Source: JAVXNW01 sp036645575
GTDB lineage: Bacteria > Bacillota > Clostridia > Christensenellales > Aristaeellaceae
Assembly: GCA_036645575.1 (NCBI GenBank)
Contig: JAVXNW010000057.1
Coordinates: forward strand, 1-16,061
Direction of reading: 5' to 3'
DNA: 16,061 nucleotides
The position numbers and the translations under genes were made by a program. The first letter of the stretch is position 1; the number at the start of each line of letters is the position of its first letter. Of this stretch, positions 7,107 through 13,373 are shown piece by piece. The notes beneath the pieces are model-generated. The model had not been told where the DNA came from, ran no database searches, and saw nothing but the letters and a program-made list of their open reading frames with translations.

Positions 7107-7421
7107 TTATGGCTGATGAAATATTTCTTCCATATCGCGATAATAGATGCGCTGCGCATGTCCCACAAAGCAGGGTTTTGTGTGCGTCCACCACGCCTGC
7201 GTCGCAGGATCGTCCGCCATTTTTTTCATATCCGCTTCATAGTCGTTTCCCATGTATTCAAAATACGCGACCACCTGATGTCCCATAAGGTAGATGGAGT
7301 AGTTGGCAAGGCGACATGCCTTGATGGTCGCAAGCACTTCCGGCCAAACCGCGGCGTGCAGTTCCTTGTATTCCGCAATCTTGTCCGGCTTGAGTTCGCC
7401 CAACTGCCCAAACCTAACCAC
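7107..7421 (-). CDS. rhaM: L-rhamnose mutarotase
   Basis: This 104-residue cytoplasmic enzyme interconverts the alpha and beta anomers of L-rhamnose or a related 6-deoxy or pyranose sugar. With the GTG start at 7421, the catalytic Tyr18 and His22 fall at exactly the E. coli RhaM (YiiL) positions (AEYKELHAAVWPEV), and the WW pair (77-78) and DPATQAWW motif match too. The GTG is chosen over the ATG at 7427 because GGAGG lies six bases before it, while it would touch the ATG. The gene overlaps the end of the ASRT gene by eight bases (GTGGTTAG), a sign of coupled translation. No rhamnose isomerase or kinase is in the window, so the natural sugar may differ. Confidence 0.88.
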   Translation of the reverse strand: MVRFGQLGELKPDKIAEYKELHAAVWPEVLATIKACRLANYSIYLMGHQVVAYFEYMGNDYEADMKKMADDPATQAWWTHTKPCFVGHAQRIYYRDMEEIFHQP

Positions 7422-7788
7422 GCCCATCCTCCGGGTAGCCCATGGTGGTATAGTAGGCGAGGTTTACCTGCCTGGGATCGAGGCGGCCATACTGCACGAC
7501 GACCGGCACATCGCTCTCCACTTTGATGGCATATTGGGTACACAGCGGCAGGACATACCCGCCGAAGTCGTCTGCATTGTGTGTCTGCACACACCGGACG
7601 CGCTCCGCACCGACCGGCACGGGAATATCTCGAATGGGTTCGTCGCCTGTAAAATACAGTGTGATGGCCGCGTTGGCGTCCTGTTGGTTGGGGTTTAAAA
7701 TGACGATGGACTCGTGTCCCTTGAGCGCGCTTTCGCCAAAGGGCGGCCGATCGCCATCCGGGAAAAACCATACTTTCTTGCCGTACAT
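7414..7788 (-). CDS. ASRT-family small-molecule-binding protein (sensory rhodopsin transducer homologue)
   Basis: This 124-residue protein matches the family named after the Anabaena sensory rhodopsin transducer. Recognisable segments are the GKKVWFFPDGDRPP start (3-16), KGHESIVILNPNQQDANAAITLYF (a conserved HES-LN-DA-YF pattern), the middle AERVRCVQTH and the end SDVPVVVQYGRLDPRQ (92-107). Family members are soluble beta-rich proteins. Most occur without any rhodopsin, often next to carbohydrate genes, and have been proposed to bind small molecules such as sugars. No rhodopsin gene is seen here. A GAGGTGA precedes the ATG, and the end overlaps rhaM, so the two are likely made together. Its role in this operon is unknown. 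Confidence 0.8.
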   Translation of the reverse strand: MYGKKVWFFPDGDRPPFGESALKGHESIVILNPNQQDANAAITLYFTGDEPIRDIPVPVGAERVRCVQTHNADDFGGYVLPLCTQYAIKVESDVPVVVQYGRLDPRQVNLAYYTTMGYPEDGRG

Positions 7789-7826
7789 CGCTTCACCTCA
7801 TCGGCCTTTCTTGCACAGTTTGGGTG

Positions 7827-7856
7827 CCCGGACGGGCGGCGTTCCGCCCGTCCGGG
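7827..7856 (-). repeat. Perfect 13-bp hairpin after the solute-binding protein gene
   Basis: CCCGGACGGGCGG (7827-7839) pairs perfectly with 7844-7856 around a CGTT loop. It lies in the 133-base gap after the solute-binding protein gene and before the ASRT gene, both on the minus strand. No T-run follows on the minus strand, so it is not a canonical terminator. Such hairpins often protect the mRNA upstream from 3' decay and so raise the binding-protein level over the other operon products. This role is inferred. Confidence 0.75.
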
Positions 7857-7921
7857 ATGGGATTTAACGCGCTTTGCCCTTGCGCGGATGCGATGGCTTT
7901 GCGCCTACGCGCGGATATGCG

Positions 7922-8896
7922 CTAGTCGTACAGGAGCGGCGCGATGTGCGCTTCGTCCATGTTGGTCGCGTCATACCAGTAGCAGCCGGTGTTCACGATG
8001 ATGGTGCCGTTTTCGTCCTTTTCACCCTCGACCGGCTCGCCCAGCGCCAGCTTGCAGGCGGTCGCGACGGCGGCATAGCCCATGCCGACGGGATCCTGCG
8101 TGATCGCGCCCGCGATTTCGCCCGCGCGGATGCCCGCCTTGAGCGCGGCGGAGGAGTCAAAGCCGATCAGCATGACCTTGCCGACCATGTTGATTTCCTT
8201 GAGGCCGTTGTAGGCGCCGACGCACGCGCCTTCGTTGGACGCGTAGATCAGGTTGATGTCCGGGTTGGCGATCAGCATGGACTTGGCGATGTCGGCGGAT
8301 TTGAGGTGGTCGCCCTCGCCAAACTGCACGTCCACGATCTCGATCTTGGAGTTGGCCTTGATGTAATCCTCAAATCCGGTGACGCGCGCGACCGCGTCGA
8401 CGACCGTCTGAGAGTGTCCGACGATGCCGATCTTGCCTTCGCCGTTCAAAAGGCGGATCGCGTTTTCCGCGGCCAGCGCGCCGGCGGCGTAGTTGGAGGT
8501 CGAGCAGTGCGCATCTCCGATGGCGCCGACGCCCGCGTCAAAGCCGACGATGGGCATGCCCTTTTCCTTGACCGACGTAAGGTCAGCCAGAACCGACTGC
8601 TGATCGATGGCGGCCATGCACACCGCGATCAGCTTTTCGTTGGTCAGGTTGGCGCGAAGGATGTCAACCTGTTTGTCCACCATGGTCTCCGCCTCGGGGC
8701 CGTCAAATACGATGGTGACACCGTATTCTTCCGCCGCCTTCTCGGCGCCCATCTTGACCGCCTGCCAGAACTGGTGCGCCACGCCAAGGGGCAGTACCGG
8801 GATGAATCCGCCCTCAAGGGGCTTGGCCGTCTGTGCCAGTGCAACGCCCGAAATGAGCATCAGGGTAACCAGAACCATCGCCAGAGTCTTCTTCAT
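7922..8896 (-). CDS. Sugar ABC transporter solute-binding protein, RbsB type
   Basis: This 324-residue exported protein captures the substrate for the importer encoded just upstream. It starts with a signal peptide (MKKTLAMVLV, hydrophobic core, ALA-Q cleavage after about residue 21) and has no lipobox cysteine. The mature part is a type I periplasmic binding protein (LacI/RbsB-like) with FWQAVKMGAEKAAEEYGV, AAIDQQSV, GMPIVGFDAGV, IGIVGHSQ, the QDPVGMGYAAV stretch and the PDINLIYASNEGACVGA hinge region. This family takes ribose, rhamnose, inositol, autoinducer-2, allose and nucleosides. A strong GAGGAGG precedes the ATG. A stable hairpin follows the gene. The substrate is unknown; neighbours suggest a sugar or sugar conjugate. 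Confidence 0.92.
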   Translation of the reverse strand: MKKTLAMVLVTLMLISGVALAQTAKPLEGGFIPVLPLGVAHQFWQAVKMGAEKAAEEYGVTIVFDGPEAETMVDKQVDILRANLTNEKLIAVCMAAIDQQSVLADLTSVKEKGMPIVGFDAGVGAIGDAHCSTSNYAAGALAAENAIRLLNGEGKIGIVGHSQTVVDAVARVTGFEDYIKANSKIEIVDVQFGEGDHLKSADIAKSMLIANPDINLIYASNEGACVGAYNGLKEINMVGKVMLIGFDSSAALKAGIRAGEIAGAITQDPVGMGYAAVATACKLALGEPVEGEKDENGTIIVNTGCYWYDATNMDEAHIAPLLYD

Positions 8897-8969
8897 GTTG
8901 ATTTCCTCCTCGTTATTATTAACCCTTGACGGGTTGAACCCATGGACAATGCGCGGTTAGCGCAAGCGG

Positions 8970-9932
8970 TTAATCGCGCTTTCTGCGGCGCAGCATGTCG
9001 AAATACACCGCCAGCGCGAGCACGAAGCCCGTGACCACGGTCTGCCATTCGGTGGAAACCGCGAGGGTGCGCAGGCCGTTGGTCAAAACCGAAATGATGA
9101 ACGCGCCGATGACGGTACCGATGATGCTGCCCTCGCCGCCCGACATGGAGGTGCCGCCGATGACCGCCGCCGCGATGGCTTCGAGTTCATAGCCCGCGCC
9201 CAGTTGCGGCTGTGCGCTGCCCAGACGCGAGGACATGATGAGACCCGCGCCGGCGCTGAAAAGGCCGCTGACCATGTAGATTAAGATCTTCCAATTGTCG
9301 GTCTTGATGCCGGATAGCCGCGCGGCCTCCTCATTGGAGCCGATCGCCAGCGTGTAGCGGCCAAGCACGGTGCGCGAGTAGAGCACATAGGCGATGCCAA
9401 TGGCGATCACAAAGAGCACAAACGCGTTGTAGAAGCCGTCGATTCCAAGGAAATTGCCCAGCGCGATCTTCTGGTAGATGGGCGCCTCGGTGAAGTACAC
9501 CGGCTTAATGCCCGATACGACCAGCGAGAGGCCCTTGGTGATCATCTGCATCGCCATCGTCGCGATGAACGGCGGAAGCTTCATCTTGGCAATCGCAAAG
9601 CCGCTGATGCAGCCGCATATCGCGCCGATTAAAAAGCCGAAGGGAATGGAGAGCCACAGCGGGAACCCCCAGTTGGCAAAGGCGATTCCGCTCATCACGC
9701 AGGAGAACGTCATCGTCGTGCCAATCGCCAGATCGATGCCGCCCGATGTGATGACGAATGTCACGCCCAGCGCCAGCAGACCGTTTACGCAGGTTGACAG
9801 CGCAATGGTCATGACGTTCAGATAGCTCGCGAAGGAGGGCTTCATGATGGTAAAGAACGCGAACATGACCACCAATGTCCCTAGGATGATGATTTTCTGC
9901 GTTGCCGACTTCTTAGCAAAGATTTTTTTCAT
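8970..9932 (-). CDS. Sugar ABC transporter permease, RbsC type
   Basis: This 320-residue integral membrane protein forms the channel of the importer. It has eight to ten hydrophobic segments and the family motifs LGVTFVITSGGIDLAIG (about 55-71), LAIGSNEEAARLSGIK and GYELEAIAAAVIGGTSMSGGEGS near the coupling region. The start at 9932 is supported by GGGAGGA upstream. An in-frame ATG at 10013 would add 27 polar residues and overlap the ATPase gene, so it is unlikely. The gene begins 25 bases after the ATPase gene, and the binding-protein gene follows 73 bases later. Confidence 0.93.
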   Translation of the reverse strand: MKKIFAKKSATQKIIILGTLVVMFAFFTIMKPSFASYLNVMTIALSTCVNGLLALGVTFVITSGGIDLAIGTTMTFSCVMSGIAFANWGFPLWLSIPFGFLIGAICGCISGFAIAKMKLPPFIATMAMQMITKGLSLVVSGIKPVYFTEAPIYQKIALGNFLGIDGFYNAFVLFVIAIGIAYVLYSRTVLGRYTLAIGSNEEAARLSGIKTDNWKILIYMVSGLFSAGAGLIMSSRLGSAQPQLGAGYELEAIAAAVIGGTSMSGGEGSIIGTVIGAFIISVLTNGLRTLAVSTEWQTVVTGFVLALAVYFDMLRRRKRD

Positions 9933-9957
9933 CGATTTATCCTCCCTATCCCGATTC

Positions 9958-11460
9958 TCATGCGTCGCGCTTGGTCGCCAAGTGCATAATGGTGGTCTGG
10001 TTGATCTCGTCACCCGTCACTTCACCCGTCACAACGCCCTCACACATCACGAGCACCCGGTTGCTGACGCGCAAAATCTCAGGAAGCTCCGAGGAGATCA
10101 TGATGATGGCCTTGCCTTGGTCGGCAAGTTGATTGAGCAGCTTGTAAATCTCGTTTTTCGCGCCCACGTCGATGCCGCGCGTGGGTTCGTCAAAGATCAG
10201 GATGTCGCAGTTGCGCGTGAGCCACTTGGCCAGCACCACCTTTTGCTGATTGCCGCCCGACAGGTAGCGCGCCTGCTGATGCACCGAAGGGGTCTTAATG
10301 TCCAACTGCTTGGTCAGTCGATGGGCGTTCTCTTCCGCCTTTTTAAAGTTGATGAACACGCCCATGCGTTTAAACTTGTCCACTGTCGCGATCGATATGT
10401 TGGTCTCAAGGTCTAGCCCCAGCATGAGGCCAAAGCGCTTTCTGTCCTCTGAGAGGTAGGCGATGCCGTTTTCGACCGCGTCGCTTGGGGTTCGAATCTC
10501 CACTTTGCGCCCGCTTACAAAAATCTCGCCGGAGGACTTTTTGTCCGCCCCAAAGATCGCCCGCGCGGTCTCGGTGCGCCCCGCGCCCATCAGCCCCGCC
10601 ACGCCTAGAATCTCGCCCTTGCGCACGCTGAAGGACACGTCCTTGACCAATTTCCCGCAGTTGAGGTTATTCACCTCGAGCGCGACCGGCGCGCCCCTCG
10701 GCACTGCGCGCTCCGCTTTGCTCACGTAGATCTCCCGGCCCACCATCATATTGATGATTTCGCTCGTATTGACGCTCCCCGTTTCCACCGTGTCCACGTA
10801 GCAGCCGTCGCGCATGACCGTGATGCGGTCGGAGATTTGCTTAAGCTCCTCCAAGCGGTGCGAGATGTGAATGATGCCCTTGCCCTCGGCGCGCAACAGT
10901 CGAATCACGCGGAACAGGTCCTCAATCTCGGTGTCGGTCAGCGACGCGGTGGGTTCGTCCATGATTAAAATCTCTGAATTGTAGGAAAGCGCCTTCGCGA
11001 TTTCCACCATCTGTTGCTTGGCGACGCTCAAATCACCCACGCGCATCGTGGGATCGATGTCCACGTTGAGCTTCTTAAACAGCTCGGCGGATTTGCGGTT
11101 GATCTCGGCGTCGTTTAAAAACAGCCTGACCTTGCCGCGCGCCTCGCGACCGATAAAGATGTTCTGCGCGACCGACAGGTGGTTCATCAGGTTCAGTTCT
11201 TGGTGGATCATGATGATGCCCAGTGCCTGCGAAGCGCGCACATTGGCGATATCGGTCTGCTTCCCGTGATGGAAGATCCGTCCGGCGTCCTTGCTGTACA
11301 CGCCGGTCAGCACCTTCATGAGCGTCGATTTGCCCGCGCCATTTTCGCCCACCAGCGCGTGTACCTCGCCGGCGTTCAGGCTGAACGACACGTCATTTAA
11401 CGCCTTGACCCCCGGAAACTCCTTGGATATGCCCTCCATGCGAATCAATTCCTGCGCCAT
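9958..11460 (-). CDS. Sugar ABC transporter ATP-binding protein, RbsA type (double ATPase)
   Basis: This 500-residue cytoplasmic protein powers the importer. It is a tandem of two ATPase domains. The first has Walker A GENGAGKST (38-46), a divergent signature LSVAKQQMVEIA and Walker B ILIMDEPTASLTD. The second has the degenerate Walker A GLMGAGRTETAR usual for this family, the signature LSGGNQQKVVLA and Walker B ILIFDEPTRGIDVG. The ATG at 11460 is chosen over the in-frame GTG at 11469 because GGGAG lies seven bases before it. It is first of the transporter cistrons, followed by permease and binding protein. A TATAAT box lies 18 bases upstream. Confidence 0.95.
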   Translation of the reverse strand: MAQELIRMEGISKEFPGVKALNDVSFSLNAGEVHALVGENGAGKSTLMKVLTGVYSKDAGRIFHHGKQTDIANVRASQALGIIMIHQELNLMNHLSVAQNIFIGREARGKVRLFLNDAEINRKSAELFKKLNVDIDPTMRVGDLSVAKQQMVEIAKALSYNSEILIMDEPTASLTDTEIEDLFRVIRLLRAEGKGIIHISHRLEELKQISDRITVMRDGCYVDTVETGSVNTSEIINMMVGREIYVSKAERAVPRGAPVALEVNNLNCGKLVKDVSFSVRKGEILGVAGLMGAGRTETARAIFGADKKSSGEIFVSGRKVEIRTPSDAVENGIAYLSEDRKRFGLMLGLDLETNISIATVDKFKRMGVFINFKKAEENAHRLTKQLDIKTPSVHQQARYLSGGNQQKVVLAKWLTRNCDILIFDEPTRGIDVGAKNEIYKLLNQLADQGKAIIMISSELPEILRVSNRVLVMCEGVVTGEVTGDEINQTTIMHLATKRDA

Positions 11461-11477
11461 TTGGTTCACTCCCTTAG

Positions 11478-11483
11478 ATTATA
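11478..11483 (-). promoter_or_regulatory. Possible -10 box of the transporter operon
   Basis: TATAAT on the minus strand lies 18 bases before the ATPase start codon. At 17 bases further upstream the -35 reads AATCCA, a poor match, so the promoter may need an activator. Transcription would begin only a few bases before the GGGAG ribosome binding site. Confidence 0.4.
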
Positions 11484-11719
11484 CTGACGAAAAACATTCA
11501 TGGATTCATCGCAACGCGGATTGTCTGTCCCCGCCTGATCGAGCGGCACGGCTATCGCTGCGCCGGGCAGCGCCGACGAGGCTGTGGAGAACGAAAAGAC
11601 ACGCCATGCGTAAATTGGGATCCTGTCTTGACGTCGGATAATTTTTTGCGCGCATTGCATGATTGATCCGCAGTCCCTGTTTTCATGCGCTATGCGCCCG
11701 GGAGCAACCGCATTTTGTT

Positions 11720-11737
11720 TGCGCAAACGTTTGCGCA
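11720..11737. promoter_or_regulatory. Perfect 18-base LacI-type operator
   Basis: TGCGCAAACGTTTGCGCA is a perfect palindrome with the central CG typical of LacI/GalR-family operators. It lies between the LacI-family gene and the ABC genes it most likely controls. A degenerate copy overlaps the lacI promoter (12862-12879). It is not a clean CcpA cre box. Confidence 0.8.
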
Positions 11738-11795
11738 GGTGGGAAAAATTTCGCCGTGTCCCCCTCGTACCGGGTGAAACGGTTCCGTTTTTGTG

Positions 11796-12797
11796 CTACC
11801 ACGATTCTCCCTCGACGATGACGGGCTGTTGCTCTCTATATATGCCGGGTCCCGCGTCTTTTTCGCTGAGTCTGTTTAAAATAATTTGTGCGGACTGAAC
11901 GCCGATCTCCTCGGCGGGCTGGTTGATTGAAGTGAGTTTGGGGGTGATCAATCCGGTGATGTCCAATGCGTCAAACGCGGCGACCGCGATGTCTTGGGGA
12001 ATGGATAGTCCCGCTTCGCGAATCGCGCCCACGGCGCCGTAGGTCATGTAGTTGTTGGAGATCAACATGGCGCGCGGGTGCTTGTTAAGGGAAAGGATGG
12101 CGCGCATGGCGTCGCGGCCGGAGGGCAGTTTAAAGTCACCCTCGCGCACCCAATCGGGATTGATAGACAGACCCGCCTCCTGCATGGCTTGGGTAAATCC
12201 GGTCAGGCGCAGGCGGCCGCTTGTCTGGCCAACGGGGCCAGTGATCAGGCCGATTTGCGTGTATCCGCGCGCAATCAGCGCGCCGGTCAGGCGGTAGGCG
12301 GCGTCATGGTTGTCAATTGAGACCGAGTCACAGTCCTGCACGTCGCTGGGCAGGTTGTCGAAAAACACCACCGGGATATTCAGCCGACCGTAGCGCCCAA
12401 TAATTTCACTTGTGCACCCGACCGTCGCGAGGATCAGCCCGGACACCTGCTTTTCCAGCATCATGTACAGCGCTTCTTCTTCTAAAACGACGTTTTCATC
12501 GGAGTTGCACACCATCAGCGTATAGCCGCTTTCCCGGCATACGCCCTGCGCGCCCTTGATGACCGCCGCGTAATAGGTGTTGGCGATGTCGGGCACGATG
12601 ACGCCAATGTTCATCGCATCCCGAAGGCGCAAGGAACGCGCCACCGCATTGGGCGTATACGCCGATTCCTTGACCGCCTCGAGCACCCGTTTGCGCGTAT
12701 CTTCGCCCACGCGACCATTGCCGCTGAGTGCGCGTGAGACGGTGGATACCGATAGCCCCAGCTCCTCCGCGATATCCGCAAGCTTGGTCGCATTCAC
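11796..12797 (-). CDS. LacI/GalR-family transcriptional regulator
   Basis: This 333-residue protein binds DNA through an N-terminal LacI helix-turn-helix (KLADIAEELGLSVSTVSR, then ALSGNGRVGEDTRKRVLEAV and the YTPNAVARSLR hinge, about 5-58). A sugar-binding core of the periplasmic-binding-protein type follows (NIGVIVPDIANTYYAAVIKGA, VVFFDNLPSD, ALIARGYTQIGLITGP, TYGAVGAIREAGLSIPQDIAVAAFDA). The GTG start at 12797 is preferred because GGAGG lies nine bases upstream and homology begins at NATKLADIA; an ATG at 12824 would place the ribosome binding site inside the gene. It probably represses the transporter operon and itself through the two 18-base sites, released by a sugar or derivative. The effector is unknown. 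Confidence 0.93.
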   Translation of the reverse strand: MNATKLADIAEELGLSVSTVSRALSGNGRVGEDTRKRVLEAVKESAYTPNAVARSLRLRDAMNIGVIVPDIANTYYAAVIKGAQGVCRESGYTLMVCNSDENVVLEEEALYMMLEKQVSGLILATVGCTSEIIGRYGRLNIPVVFFDNLPSDVQDCDSVSIDNHDAAYRLTGALIARGYTQIGLITGPVGQTSGRLRLTGFTQAMQEAGLSINPDWVREGDFKLPSGRDAMRAILSLNKHPRAMLISNNYMTYGAVGAIREAGLSIPQDIAVAAFDALDITGLITPKLTSINQPAEEIGVQSAQIILNRLSEKDAGPGIYREQQPVIVEGESW

Positions 12798-12850
12798 TAT
12801 CTTCACCCTCCTTGCGCGCAGCATGTTTTGTCTATACTTTCAATATATGG

Positions 12851-12880
12851 ATTATAGCACATGTGAAATCGTTTGCGCAA
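12851..12880 (-). promoter_or_regulatory. lacI promoter
   Basis: On the minus strand, TTGCGC (12875-12880) is the -35, and an extended -10 TGCTATAAT has its TATAAT at 12851-12856, with an 18-base spacer. The degenerate operator at 12862-12879 covers the spacer and most of the -35. Confidence 0.7.
12862..12879. promoter_or_regulatory. Degenerate LacI-type operator in the lacI promoter
   Basis: TGTGAAATCGTTTGCGCA has a right half identical to the perfect site at 11720-11737 and a left half matching at five of eight positions. Lying between -35 and -10, it should allow autorepression. The two sites are about 1.14 kb apart. Confidence 0.7.
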
Positions 12881-12896
12881 TAGGCATAATGCCTAT
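12880..12896. promoter_or_regulatory. 17-base inverted repeat next to the lacI promoter
   Basis: ATAGGCAT-A-ATGCCTAT is a perfect 8-1-8 inverted repeat that begins where the LacI-type operator ends, just upstream of the lacI -35. The sequence differs from the LacI-type operator, so a second regulator may bind here. Confidence 0.55.
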
Positions 12897-13082
12897 ATTA
12901 ATTGTAAATTTTTTAACTGCGCGTGTTTTATTGGATTTCCTCCCCCGCTTCTCATCAATCCCCCGCAAGCCCGCAATTCCGGTCCCGCAATTGCCGAAAA
13001 AGTTTCTTTGCGCCGCTGCGGATGACGGCGGGCGCGGGGCGCGGCAAGACAGGGATGAGGGCGCGGGTGGAGCGCGGACGGT

Positions 13083-13129
13083 GGGCGCGGGGCGCGGGGC
13101 GGGCGCGGGGCGGGCGCGGGGCGGGGCGC
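13083..13129 (+). repeat. G-rich tandem repeat, 11-base unit
   Basis: Three exact head-to-tail copies of GGGCGCGGGGC (13090-13100, 13101-13111, 13112-13122) are flanked by partial units on both sides. Many runs of three or four G on one strand could form G-quadruplexes. Six T follow at 13130-13135. Confidence 0.8.
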
Positions 13130-13283
13130 TTTTTTCGCTGTCTTGCTTGTTTTTTCCTCGCGCGGGCGGTTCGGGTTTTCTTTCCGGGGGTATGGGGCGC
13201 GCGCGTTGCGCATAATTATTTTTTATGGACACCCAAAACCCCTAAAAACGAATCACAAAAAACATAAGTATGCCATTTTCTTT

Positions 13284-13292
13284 TGGTATAAT
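13284..13292 (+). promoter_or_regulatory. Promoter of the ligase-acyltransferase gene
   Basis: TGGTATAAT is a perfect extended -10 (TATAAT at 13287-13292). No good -35 is seen, as is common with extended -10 promoters. Transcription would begin near 13299, giving a 75-base leader. Confidence 0.65.
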
Positions 13293-13373
13293 CGAAGCGT
13301 ATCATGATAGCTATAGGCTGCGGTTGATGTAGAATTTGATTTTCCGCACCTCCCCAAGGGACAAAGGAGCGCT

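Larger units (their letters stand above)
11461..11795. other. Regulatory gap between lacI and the transporter genes
   Basis: No gene is supported here; an 86-codon minus-strand frame (11466-11726) resembles nothing known. The stretch holds a TATAAT box close to the transporter start (11478-11483), a perfect 18-base palindrome (11720-11737) and a 6-2-6 inverted repeat AAACGG-TT-CCGTTT (11777-11790) just after lacI. Confidence 0.6.
12798..13373. other. Divergent intergenic region with promoters and G-rich repeats
   Basis: This 576-base gap has no supported gene. It holds the lacI promoter and operator, an adjacent 17-base inverted repeat, an AT-rich stretch, a G-rich tandem repeat (13083-13129) followed by six T, and the promoter of the ligase fusion gene. 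Confidence 0.6.

Noticed and set aside
6102..7526. A 474-codon plus-strand open frame opposite the M24 and rhaM genes
   Set aside because: It is antisense to clear homologues, has no family motifs and is explained by high GC at third positions.
7827..7856. An intrinsic terminator after the binding-protein gene
   Set aside because: The stem is perfect but no T-run follows on the minus strand, and operon genes continue downstream.
7874..8929. A 351-codon plus-strand open frame opposite the binding-protein gene
   Set aside because: It is the antisense shadow of a clear RbsB-type gene, with no recognisable domain.
11466..11726. An 86-codon minus-strand frame between lacI and the ABC genes
   Set aside because: No ribosome binding site or family match was seen, and it would overlap the promoter region.
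11720..11737. A CcpA cre site
   Set aside because: The central CG fits, but the flanks are GCGC rather than the cre TGnAA pattern, and a dedicated LacI gene is adjacent.
13083..13129. A CRISPR-like array
   Set aside because: The units are directly abutting low-complexity G-rich repeats without spacers.
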